DNA of 64,000 nucleotides, taken from NCBI GenBank assembly GCA_963719975.1, contig CAVRED010000002.1, positions 86,834 to 150,833 on the forward strand, in the 5' to 3' direction. Of this stretch, positions 35,693-44,160 are shown piece after piece. The notes beneath the pieces are model-generated. The model was not told the origin of the DNA. It worked only from the letters and a program-made list of their open reading frames with translations, and made no database searches. Made by a program: the position numbers and the translations under genes. How positions within the stretch are numbered: the stretch's first letter is position 1; every line of letters begins with the position of its first letter. This stretch comes from Poindextera sp963719975 (GTDB lineage Bacteria; Pseudomonadota; Alphaproteobacteria; Caulobacterales; Caulobacteraceae).

Positions 35693-36538
35693 TTGCCCCA
35701 AGCCACTTCCCCGGTCGTCGACGAGCTGATCGAGCTGCGCGGCCTGCGCTTCCACTATCGCGACTGGCCGTCGAAGCGCGCCGGAGCGAAGGACCTCGTG
35801 CTGCTGCACGGCTTCACCGGCCACGCGCGGTCGTGGGACGCGTTCGCCGAGGCGATGACCGACCGTTACCGCGTGCTGGCGCTGGACCAGCGCGGCCACG
35901 GCGAGACCGCCTGGGCGCCCGCGGACAAGTACGCCACCGACGACATGGCCGACGACCTCGTCGCCTTCGTCGCCGCGCTCGGCCTGAAGGACTTCACCCT
36001 GCTTGGCCTCTCCATGGGCGGCATGGTGGCGATGAACTACGCCGGGCGGCGGCCGAAGGAGCTCGCCGCGCTGGTGATCGTCGACATCGGCCCGGAGATC
36101 GTCGCCGCCGGCGCGAGCCGGATTCAGACGGGCGTGCGCGCCAGCGATGTCTTCGCCAGCCGTGACGAGGCCTTCGCGCGGGCGCGCGCCGACAACACGC
36201 GGCCGCCGGAAGCGCACCATCGCCACCGCGTCGACCACAGCCTGATGCGCACCGAGGACGGGCGTTGGACCTACCGCTATGATCGCGCGCTCCGTTCGCC
36301 GGGGACGCTCCGGCCGCGCGATCCCGAGGCGAGCTGGCGCGCCTGCGCCAACATCAACGTCCCGACGCTGGTGATCCGCGGCGCGCTCAGCGACATCCTC
36401 TCGCCGGAGGTGGCCAAGCGCATGCTCGAGGTCATTCCCGGCGCAGAGTTCAAGCTGGTGGAGGAGTCCGGCCACTCGGTGCCGCTGGACGCCCCGGACG
36501 GCTTCCTCGCCGCGGCGCGGGGTTTCCTGAAGGGTTGA
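35693..36538 (+). CDS. Alpha/beta hydrolase
   Basis: 281 residues from TTG 35693, chosen because GGAGG lies eight bases upstream and homology begins shortly after. Oxyanion motif LLHGFTGHARSW, LDQRGHGET, nucleophile elbow LLGLSMGGMVAMN, acid in IRGALSDILSP and His in EESGHSVPLD. Typical of esterases or ring-cleavage hydrolases. The stop is 14 bp from that of the convergent phosphatase gene. Confidence 0.85.
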   Translation: MPQATSPVVDELIELRGLRFHYRDWPSKRAGAKDLVLLHGFTGHARSWDAFAEAMTDRYRVLALDQRGHGETAWAPADKYATDDMADDLVAFVAALGLKDFTLLGLSMGGMVAMNYAGRRPKELAALVIVDIGPEIVAAGASRIQTGVRASDVFASRDEAFARARADNTRPPEAHHRHRVDHSLMRTEDGRWTYRYDRALRSPGTLRPRDPEASWRACANINVPTLVIRGALSDILSPEVAKRMLEVIPGAEFKLVEESGHSVPLDAPDGFLAAARGFLKG

Positions 36539-36552
36539 AGCGCGCCGCTGCG

Positions 36553-37188
36553 TCACGCCTTGGGCGGCTGGAGGCCCGGCGCGTCGAGGTGCGTCGTGTC
36601 GTTGACCCGTAGGACGCGCGGCTCGCCGTCGCCGATCTCGAGCTCGCTGATCGCACACGGCGACTGGGCGATCCGCCAGTAGGCGGCCATCGGCTGGGCC
36701 AACGCCTGCATCAGAATCGCGCGGTTGACGCTGTCGTGCCCGACCAGGACCACGGTCTCGTTTGGATGCCGCTCAACGACTTGCCGGAGCGCATCAGCCG
36801 TCCGGGCCACGAGATCGGGCAGGCTGTCGCCGTCTGGGAAGCGGACCGTCTCCGGCGCGGCGAACCAGCGGGCGAAGAGCGCAGGCGAGATCGCGCGCAC
36901 CTCGTCGAAGGTCTTCCACTGCCAAGCCCCATAGTCCAGGTCGTTGAGCGCGTCCAAGGACCGGGCGGTCGCGCCGACGGCCGTGGCGATCGCCGCGCCG
37001 GTCTCGATGCAGCGGCCCATGGGGCTGGTGTAGACCGCCGTGGGCCGCCAGCCGGCTGCGACGCGGGCGGCGGTCGCCGCCGCCTGCCGGCGGCCGATCT
37101 CGCTCAGCGGAATCTCGGCGCGGCCGCGGAACCGCTCGGGGTGGATGCCCTCGACATGGCCGTGGCGAACCAGAACGATATGGGTCAC
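36553..37188 (-). CDS. Histidine phosphatase family protein
   Basis: 211 residues from GTG 37188. The catalytic RHG motif is IVLVRHGHVEG, the second His is in VLVGHDSVNR and the acid in LNDLDYGAW. The family includes phosphoglycerate mutases and broad phosphatases; sequence favours a phosphatase. The start overlaps the stop of the PhyH gene by four bases (GTGA), so they are coupled. Confidence 0.87.
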   Translation of the reverse strand: MTHIVLVRHGHVEGIHPERFRGRAEIPLSEIGRRQAAATAARVAAGWRPTAVYTSPMGRCIETGAAIATAVGATARSLDALNDLDYGAWQWKTFDEVRAISPALFARWFAAPETVRFPDGDSLPDLVARTADALRQVVERHPNETVVLVGHDSVNRAILMQALAQPMAAYWRIAQSPCAISELEIGDGEPRVLRVNDTTHLDAPGLQPPKA

Positions 37189-38372
37189 GGCGCCGCGCGC
37201 GCCGCTTCCTTGGCCTTGCGGCGGCTGGAGAGCAGGGGATGCATGACGCCGGCTCCAGCCGGCCAGACGCCAGGCTCGGTCTTCACCGCAAGAGCGAGCG
37301 CCTTGGCGTGGTCGGAGAGGCCCTCCCAGATCTCGTGCGGCATGGTCCCCTTGAACGGCGTGGGGTCGAGCCAGGGTGCGCCGTATTCCACGTTGGGCAT
37401 CGCCCGAATCTCGCGGCTGAGGTTCGGCGTCGCGCCGTGCCAGGCGCGGTTGTCGCGGAACACGGCCGACCCGGCGCTGGCGCCGACCAGGGTCGACAGC
37501 CGCATCCACTCGGGCTCGTCGGCAAGCGTCGGCGGCTTCTGCGCCAGAGCCTGGGTGCCTGGGATCTGCCGGATCGGCCCGTTCTCCCAGGTGAAGTCGC
37601 TCATCAGGAAGTTGATGGTCGCCCACGGCGGGGTGTGCTCGAACACGAGCTGCCGCGACCTGGCGTCGAGGCCGCCGACAGCCGGATCGTGGGTGAGGGC
37701 GAGACCGAGGCGTCGGGCGGTCTGGATCCTCCCCTCCGACAGCGACCAGTCGGGCGGCAGGTCGGCGTGCAGCGCTTGGTACTCGATGGCGCCGGGCAGG
37801 CAGAGGTCGCCGCCCGCGCCGAGGACGTGATAGTCAGCGCCCCCGAAGATCGCCTCGAGGATCGGCCGGGTGGTTGGAAGGTCGATCATTGAGGCCCAGA
37901 CCGCGTCGTGGAGCAGCTGACGCGAAGCAGAGGCGGTTCCGTAGCTGTAGCGGTGGGGCAGGCGGCCCGTCTCCGTCACGTACTTGCGGCCGCCCGGGCC
38001 TGGAATCTCGAGGATCTGCCGCAGCACTCGGGCGCTTCCCTCGCGGAACTGCGCCAGCCGATCGGGATCGAGCACATCGCGCACGACCACGAAGCCGTCA
38101 CGGAAGAAGATGCGCGCGGCGCGCGTCACCTCGTGCGGGGCCACGATCTCGAGACCGCGGACGCCGTTGACCGCCTCAAGCCGGGCGCGAAGCGCCTGGA
38201 CGCCTGGGTCGTCGAAGGCTCGGCGAGGCGGCGCTCGCGGATCCGGCTGCACGTTGGGGTGGGGCTCGACGAACGGCGCCCCGTCCTTGTCGACGAACTC
38301 GTTCGGCGGCGTCGCGGCGCACCACCCGACCGCGGTCTCGCCGTAGACCTTCAGGTCGTCCAGTTCGCTCAT
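37185..38372 (-). CDS. Phytanoyl-CoA dioxygenase-like oxygenase (PhyH)
   Basis: 395 residues, Fe(II)/2-oxoglutarate-dependent fold. The iron facial triad is seen as HAD in YQALHADLPP and the distal His in NRAWHGATPN; the 2-oxoglutarate Arg would be in NLSREIRAM. The N-terminal 110 residues are extra to the core. The family hydroxylates fatty acyl-CoA or other small molecules; the substrate is unknown. It overlaps the downstream phosphatase gene. Confidence 0.82.
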   Translation of the reverse strand: MSELDDLKVYGETAVGWCAATPPNEFVDKDGAPFVEPHPNVQPDPRAPPRRAFDDPGVQALRARLEAVNGVRGLEIVAPHEVTRAARIFFRDGFVVVRDVLDPDRLAQFREGSARVLRQILEIPGPGGRKYVTETGRLPHRYSYGTASASRQLLHDAVWASMIDLPTTRPILEAIFGGADYHVLGAGGDLCLPGAIEYQALHADLPPDWSLSEGRIQTARRLGLALTHDPAVGGLDARSRQLVFEHTPPWATINFLMSDFTWENGPIRQIPGTQALAQKPPTLADEPEWMRLSTLVGASAGSAVFRDNRAWHGATPNLSREIRAMPNVEYGAPWLDPTPFKGTMPHEIWEGLSDHAKALALAVKTEPGVWPAGAGVMHPLLSSRRKAKEAARAAP

Positions 38373-38395
38373 GGCCTCCCTCGCCGCCCTTCGAT

Positions 38396-39496
38396 TTACG
38401 GCAGATAGCCGCGCTCACGATAGTACCTGGCGGCGCCAGGGTGCAGCGGTACGTCGCCCGCCTTCGCCACACGGTATCGGTTGTAGGAATACTGACCGAC
38501 CGTCCACTCGAACAGATCCTGTTGCTCGTCGAGCGCCTTGGCGACGAGGTAGGCGAAGCTGGCCGGCATGTCGACGCGGCCATAGATGGCGGTGCCGGTG
38601 CGGGCGACTGTGTGGATTGGTGCGTCCTGACCGCGCAGGAGGCCAGTCGGCAGGTCGCGGCGCTCGAGGTTGAGGTCGTGGGCCAGCTTGGCCAGCAGAT
38701 CCTCGGGCAGCTGCAGGTAGACGAGATCGTCGTGCTGGCTCGCCTCGTACCAGATGTTGAACTCGGGCGAGTTGGCCAGGTTGCCGTAGTGGATGATCAC
38801 GTCGGCATCGGTGCGTTGGGCTGGCACGAGCGACGAGGCGAAGGTGTCGCCGGCGGCCTTCAGGCTATCCATCGAGACGCCGTAGTAGGGGAAGATCACG
38901 CCCGCCATGTCCTGATCGGCGACGATTTTCACGCCTTTCTTGTCCTTGAGCTGAGAAAGATCGGTGAGGCCGGCGCCGCGGCGGACGGCAACGATGAGAT
39001 AGACCGGTGAGGCGATGTTAGCGATCAGCCGCAGCTGCTTGCGCGGACCGTCGCGGGCGTAGGGACCGGTCCCGTCGTAGGCGGCGATGAGAAACTGGTC
39101 GGCGACGGCGCCGAACTCGACCCGGCCGTTGGGCGGCTCGGGAATGAAGCTGTCGGGAATGACACCGCCGCCCATGTGCGGGTTCCAGGGTGGCGGCATG
39201 CGCGCATCGCCGACGATCCGCGGCGCGTCGGCCATGAAGCAGTGATAGCAGACCTGGACGTCATAGCCGTAGGGGACCAACGCCTGCTTGACCACGTCGG
39301 CGACCACGCCCCAGGGGCAGTCCTTGCAGGCGCCGCCGAACACGGGGCGGTGCGCCGCGATGCCGATGCCGGGAAGCTGCGCCGGGACGGATGCGACCGG
39401 CGCCGCGGTCGCGGAGGCCGCGACGCCGCGCCACGCGAGCGCACCGAGCACGGCAATCGCTAGCACGACGGCGAGGTTGCGAATGACATGGCGTAT
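38396..39496 (-). CDS. TAXI-family TRAP transporter solute-binding protein, ATA start
   Basis: About 366 residues. The N-terminal hydrophobic stretch (VIRNLAVVLAIAVLGALAW) is a signal anchor or signal peptide. The substrate-binding fold shows VVKQALVPYGYDVQVCYHC, LIVAVRRGAGLTDLSQLK, KGVKIVADQDMAGVIFPYYG and VDMPASFAYLVAKALDEQQ. AAGGAG lies seven bases upstream of an ATA codon (39494-39496) in the correct frame, and no ATG, GTG or TTG is near, so ATA or a mis-sequenced ATG is the likely start. No TRAP membrane subunits are next to it. Confidence 0.78.
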   Translation of the reverse strand: MRHVIRNLAVVLAIAVLGALAWRGVAASATAAPVASVPAQLPGIGIAAHRPVFGGACKDCPWGVVADVVKQALVPYGYDVQVCYHCFMADAPRIVGDARMPPPWNPHMGGGVIPDSFIPEPPNGRVEFGAVADQFLIAAYDGTGPYARDGPRKQLRLIANIASPVYLIVAVRRGAGLTDLSQLKDKKGVKIVADQDMAGVIFPYYGVSMDSLKAAGDTFASSLVPAQRTDADVIIHYGNLANSPEFNIWYEASQHDDLVYLQLPEDLLAKLAHDLNLERRDLPTGLLRGQDAPIHTVARTGTAIYGRVDMPASFAYLVAKALDEQQDLFEWTVGQYSYNRYRVAKAGDVPLHPGAARYYRERGYLP

Positions 39497-39569
39497 GGCG
39501 GCTCTCCTTGGCGCGCTCGCTCGACCGCACGCTTTCGCCGCGATCGAAAGGCTCCGACCGGCGGCCAGA

Positions 39570-40974
39570 TCAAACAGGCGGATATGCCGCCCCCGCAAGC
39601 CCGATGATCTCGGCGCGATCCTCCGCGAGGATGAAGCCGCCGGCGATCGCCCGATCGAGCGCCACGGTAAACTTGGCGAGGTGTTCGCTCTTGCCACCGG
39701 GGTAGAGCCGCGCGAGCGTCGCTGCGTCGAACGGGCTCGTCGTCCCGAACAGGAACCCGAAGACGCCGCCGGTCTGGCCCAGGCCTGAAAGCACGGCGGT
39801 TGGCGCATCGACCCAGGGGCTGCGTACGCCGCCCTCCGCGATGCCGAGCGGGTCCGGCGCGCAAGCCGAGCCGTCGGCGGCAAGCGCGAGCCTGGGCGCG
39901 GCGGCCGGGGCCGCACCGCCGTCAGCCCACCGGCAGAGCGCCTCCAGGGCGGCCTGGCCGATGTAGTGCTGCTGCGGCCCGGCGTTGATGAGGCTCGCGG
40001 TCTGCCCGAACATCAGGTCGCGCGTGGGCTTGAGCAACTCGGCGAGCCGCGCGGACGAGAGGCGGCCGTCGTCCTGGCCGCCCGCGACAAGGAGGTAGGT
40101 GTCGGCATGCGCCGCTCCGGCGATCTCCCACAGGCGCAGCCGCGGCACCGTCAGGCTGTTTGCAGCGCCCGCCGCCCAGCATGGTCACGTCGGTCTCGCT
40201 CTGCAGGACAAGGACGGGCACGCGAGCGTCATCGCGGATCTGCTCTGCGGGAACGTCGCGCATGCGAGCGCCGGGATCGCCCGAGCTTGGGCGGAAGCGC
40301 ACACCGTCGAAGCTCGCGCCAGCCGCGCCGCGGCCATGCACGAAGAAGGCGTCATAGACCCGCGCCAGAGCGTCGACCGCGTTGATGTAGCTCACGAGGT
40401 ACATGGCCAACTGGGACTCGCCGACGCCGATCAGCTGCCTCGCCGCCAGGGCTCCGAGCGGCCCGTCCGGGCGCCGGAGCACGGCGCCCGCCTGGCTATA
40501 GATGTCGAACGACCAGGCGTCGCCAGGGTGGTTGAGGGCGTTGTAGCGGTCGGGGTGGGTTTTCTTCAGGTGCGGGCCCTCGACAAGGCCGCCGCCGTCG
40601 ATGCCGGCCTTCTGAGCGGTGACGCCCACGAAGGCATGGCCGGCGCGGATCAGCTGCCGATGCAGCAGCGTCCAGTCGGGCGAAGCGTCGACACCGCCGC
40701 TGACATTGTTCCACTCGACCGCCACCGTTCCACTGAAGCGACTGGGATCGGTGGGCCGCCGTACGACCAGCCGGCTGACAAAGGGCGTCTCGGCGCCGGC
40801 GCTGGCGCGCCACTTGCCGTCGGCGGAGCGGTCGCCGACGAGGGCGTAGGACGCCGCCACGCCCTCCAGCAGGAACTCCTCCTCGACATAGCCGAGATCC
40901 GCAAGGTCATAGGCGCCGGCCGGCATGGGCGCCGGGCCGTCGAGCCGGGTCACCCGTGAGAGTGTGGTTTGCAT
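39570..40974 (-). CDS. Alpha/beta hydrolase domain protein, Abhydrolase_10 type (one frameshift)
   Basis: About 465 residues from ATG 40974. The blocks are LVVRRPTDPSRFSGTVAVEWNNVSGG, GHAFVGVTAQKAGI, the nucleophile-like elbow LIGVGESQLAMYL, and VLVLQSETDV. A one-base break near 40160 continues as LRLWEIAGAAHADTYLL, which holds the catalytic His, and AALEALCRWADGG. The family is common in catabolic loci of alphaproteobacteria. It lies upstream of the TAXI gene on the same strand. Confidence 0.78.
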
Positions 40975-41073
40975 GCTCGCCGCTCCTACCGCCCGCAGAT
41001 TCAGCCAGCGTGACTTCCCGTTGCTCTGTCAATATCCCGGGTTGGCGGCGGCGATCGTAGGCGGAGATCCAAG

Positions 41074-41829
41074 ATGAGCGAACAAGAGGGACGATTTGCC
41101 GGACGGACGGCCATCGTCACCGGGGCCGGCGCCGGCATCGGCCTGGCGACAGCGGTCCGCCTCGCCGGCGAGGGCGCCCGGGTCGTCGCGGCCGACATCT
41201 CGGCCGAACGGCTGGCATCGCTAGACGGGAAAGCGCCGGCGGACGCCATCGTCACCGTCTGCGGCGACCTCGCCGGCGAGGAGGCCGTGCAAGCGGTCAT
41301 GGCCGCCGCGGCCGGCCGGATCGATGTGCTGGCCAACGTCGCCGGGATCATGGACGGTTTCCTGCCCGCCGCTGAAGTCGATGACGCGACCTGGGAACGG
41401 GTGATGGCCGTCAACGTTACAGCGCTCATGCGCCTGATGCGCGCGGCTCTGCCGCTCATGGTCGCCGCCAAGACAGGCGCGATCGTGAACATCGCCTCGG
41501 AGGCGGGCCTGCGCGGCTCGGCCGCCGGCTTCGCCTATACGACCTCGAAGCACGCGGTGATCGGCATGACCCGCAGCGCGGCCTTCATGTACGGGAAGGA
41601 CGGCGTTCGCGTGAACGCGATCGCGCCGGGCGGCGTGCGCACCAGTATCGAGGGTGCGATGAAGTCGCCGCTTGCCGTGGCCCGCCAGGGACCGCTGCTG
41701 CAATCGGTTGTCCCGCGACCCGCCGAAGCCGCAGACATCGCTGCGGCGATTGCGTTCCTGGCCAGCGACGAGGCGCGCAACATCAATGGCGCGATCCTGA
41801 CCTCCGACGGCGGCTGGTCGGCGCTCTGA
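41074..41829 (+). CDS. Short-chain dehydrogenase/reductase (SDR)
   Basis: 251 residues, classical SDR. The NAD(P) site is VTGAGAGIGLA, ANVAGIMDG holds the NAG-type motif, and the catalytic residues are Ser in VNIASEAG and Tyr/Lys in YTTSKHAV. An Asp in AADIS favours NAD over NADP. The substrate is unknown. The frame is intact. Confidence 0.88.
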   Translation: MSEQEGRFAGRTAIVTGAGAGIGLATAVRLAGEGARVVAADISAERLASLDGKAPADAIVTVCGDLAGEEAVQAVMAAAAGRIDVLANVAGIMDGFLPAAEVDDATWERVMAVNVTALMRLMRAALPLMVAAKTGAIVNIASEAGLRGSAAGFAYTTSKHAVIGMTRSAAFMYGKDGVRVNAIAPGGVRTSIEGAMKSPLAVARQGPLLQSVVPRPAEAADIAAAIAFLASDEARNINGAILTSDGGWSAL

Positions 41830-41845
41830 GGCAATCCCGGCCGCG

Positions 41846-42670
41846 CTACTCCGGCGAGCTCGGCCGCAGCTCGCGGTACCACGCCAGCTGCTCGCTGGTC
41901 GCCAGGAGCTTGCCGTCCCGGCGCCAATAGCTCGAGCGTTCGTCCGATGCGCCGCCGCCGCCCACCCGGCCCTCGCACTCGACCAGGACAAAGTCGTCGC
42001 CGAGATCGGCGAGTTCCTCGACGGTCGCGTGCAAATAGGCCGTGAGCGACAGGGTTGTGGTCATGATCGTCGGGCCCAACGCATACATCGCCCGCGGCGC
42101 CGAATTGTCGGTGACCATGCCGAGCAGCGCCTTGTCGAAGGGCCCGCGGAGCGAGCGCACCCAGACCAGCGAGCGCGAGTTCCCCGACGGCGTTGGGGGA
42201 AAGCCCTCGACGGGGCGACGCTCGAACGTGGCGGCGCCGTAGTGGCGGGCGGCGTCCGACATGTCGGGGCTCGGCAGGCTCTCCGGATCCGGTGCGGCAG
42301 GCATGGTCGCGAAGGCGAAGTCTGGGGTCTTTGGTCGACGCGCCATGGTGACGATGGCGTGGACGCCGACCTGATCGGAGCCAGCGGCCAGAAGCTCGAC
42401 CTCCCAGACGCCGACCGAGCCGCCTTGCCGAATCCGCCTCGTCCGGATGTCGAGCTCGCCGGAAGGCAGGCCGGCAGCGTAGGTCAGGGTGAGAGACAAG
42501 GCCTCGCCGAGCGCCTCGGGCTCAGCCTCCAGCACCCGGATGCAAAGGCCGATCGCGTAGCCGCCCCAGAGCCCGCCGCCCGGGTTGCCCCACTCCGGTC
42601 CGGCGAGCGTGGTCCATCGCCCCGGGGCGGTGCGGGTCAGGGGAATCGAAAGGGCCTCGGTCGTGGTCAT
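41846..42670 (-). CDS. Acyl-CoA thioesterase-like (hotdog) protein
   Basis: 274 residues from ATG 42670. Double hotdog layout of the TesB/thioesterase-like family: GNPGGGLWGGYAIGLCIRVLEAE in the first fold, LSLTLTYAAGLPSGELDI and RRIRQGGSVGVWEVEL at the domain interface, and LTAYLHATVEELADLGDDFVLVECEG in the second. Hydrolysis of acyl-CoA is expected. It is upstream of nothing on its strand and downstream of a hydrolase gene by 29 bp. Confidence 0.8.
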   Translation of the reverse strand: MTTTEALSIPLTRTAPGRWTTLAGPEWGNPGGGLWGGYAIGLCIRVLEAEPEALGEALSLTLTYAAGLPSGELDIRTRRIRQGGSVGVWEVELLAAGSDQVGVHAIVTMARRPKTPDFAFATMPAAPDPESLPSPDMSDAARHYGAATFERRPVEGFPPTPSGNSRSLVWVRSLRGPFDKALLGMVTDNSAPRAMYALGPTIMTTTLSLTAYLHATVEELADLGDDFVLVECEGRVGGGGASDERSSYWRRDGKLLATSEQLAWYRELRPSSPE

Positions 42671-42699
42671 CAGAGGCTGTCTAACCGACCGCCGCTGCG

Positions 42700-43614
42700 T
42701 CACGGAAGAGGCTGCGCGCCCAACAAGAACCGGATGATCCTGCCGTTGACGTCGTCGGGCTGGGTCATTGCGGCGATGTGGTCGGCCCCAGGCACGACCG
42801 CGCCGGCAAGCCCAGGCATCCGCGCCTGCGCCAGCTTCAGGGTCGCCTCCGGATCGTAGAGCGTCTCCTCGGCGCCAATGAGCAGGAGAACGGGCGCGCG
42901 GATCGCCCGCAACTCGGCGCGGCTGAACACCGGAGGACTGATTACGCTGACGTCGGGCGACTCCGCCATCGTCACCGCCATCAGGGCGCTCCAGGCGGTG
43001 TCGCGCGGCTGGCGCCGTACGAGGTCGGTCATGCTGGGCGCCCGCTTGCGGCCGCGGAGGCGGCGCCAGAGTCTCAGGACCGGCGCCCTGACGCGCATTG
43101 CGTACATCAGCTTCCAATACTGCGAGGCGAACACGCCCACAGGGCTGATCAGCACAATGCGATCGACGCGCCCGGGCGTTGCCAGGGCCTGGTTCAGCGC
43201 GACGAACCCGCCGAAGGAGCACCCGACGATGGACGCGCGCTCGATGCCGAGGCCGTCAAGCAGGTCCGCCAGCCAGTCCGCATAGTCGCGCCGGTCGCGC
43301 AGGCGCCGGACCGCCAGGCTCTTGCCAGGTTGGCCGATGACGTCGACCGCGAAGATCCGAAAGTGTTGGCTCAGGTCGGCGGCGTTGAGGCGCCAGACCA
43401 TCGACGTGCCGGCGAAGCTGGGCAGCAGCACCAACGGCGGCGCATCGGTCGGGCCACTAACGACGACGTGCGTCGAGCCGAGCCGCGTCGGGATGTCGAA
43501 CTCCTCGTGCGCGATCGGCCACTGAGCCAGCGCGGCGTTGTAGGCGGCCATGTAGCGGGCGCGCCCCGCGTCGTTCTTGAATGCCGGCAGGGGACCGGGT
43601 GCGTTTTCGGTCAA
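42700..43614 (-). CDS. Alpha/beta hydrolase
   Basis: 304 residues. Oxyanion region VLLPSFAGTSMVW, nucleophile elbow IVGCSFGGFVALN, acid in LLIGAEETLYDPE and His in VPGADHIAAMTQPD. A basic lid (RLWRRLRGRKRAPS) is distinctive. It is cotranscribed with the thioesterase-like gene (29 bp). Confidence 0.85.
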   Translation of the reverse strand: MTENAPGPLPAFKNDAGRARYMAAYNAALAQWPIAHEEFDIPTRLGSTHVVVSGPTDAPPLVLLPSFAGTSMVWRLNAADLSQHFRIFAVDVIGQPGKSLAVRRLRDRRDYADWLADLLDGLGIERASIVGCSFGGFVALNQALATPGRVDRIVLISPVGVFASQYWKLMYAMRVRAPVLRLWRRLRGRKRAPSMTDLVRRQPRDTAWSALMAVTMAESPDVSVISPPVFSRAELRAIRAPVLLLIGAEETLYDPEATLKLAQARMPGLAGAVVPGADHIAAMTQPDDVNGRIIRFLLGAQPLP

Positions 43615-43725
43615 TCAGCGTCTCCTGAAATCGGGCCGCGGACCATGACCGAACAACCCGAACGCCGCTATTCTTGAACGCAACTCCTTCATCCCCAGAT
43701 CAGAGTCAGGGGAGGAGTGCTCGCC

Positions 43726-44160
43726 CTACTTGAGGTCGTCGGCTGCGCGACCCTGCGGGCAAGGACCGACGAAGCTGAACCGCGCGTGCATGTCGCTGAC
43801 GATCGGCGTCTTGCCCGTGATAGCCAGATCGGTGTGGGTGTCGACGGTGTAGGCGGACTGGAAGTCGCCGCTGAAGACCATCTGGATCTTGCTGACCACC
43901 TCGCCCTCGCCGCAGACGCCGTCGATTTCGACGCCCTTGTCGGTCTTGGCGTAGGTGACCGACGGGCAGGCGACGGTCGAATCCGGGATGTGGACAGGCT
44001 GCCCGCTCGAGCAGAAGTCGCCTCGCCCGTTTGCGGCGACCCACGTCCAGAGACCGGCGCGCGGATGCGGCATGTCGGCCGCCCCCAGCGGACGGGGCGC
44101 ACACGCGAAGAGACTCGCTGCAACGAGCGGTGCGAGGGTCAGAGCGGCCCTGCCGGTCAA
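43726..44160 (-). CDS. Small secreted protein, DUF3617-like
   Basis: 144 residues from TTG 44160, which overlaps the mannosidase stop (TTGA), so it is translationally coupled. Residues 1-20 form a signal sequence ending in LFACAP, with a possible lipobox Cys. The mature part follows the DUF3617 pattern: AGLWTWVA, several Cys (DFCSSG, VACPS, DGVCGEG, GPCPQG) and GDFQSAYTVD. It is likely periplasmic or lipid-anchored. The function is unknown. Confidence 0.65.
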   Translation of the reverse strand: MTGRAALTLAPLVAASLFACAPRPLGAADMPHPRAGLWTWVAANGRGDFCSSGQPVHIPDSTVACPSVTYAKTDKGVEIDGVCGEGEVVSKIQMVFSGDFQSAYTVDTHTDLAITGKTPIVSDMHARFSFVGPCPQGRAADDLK

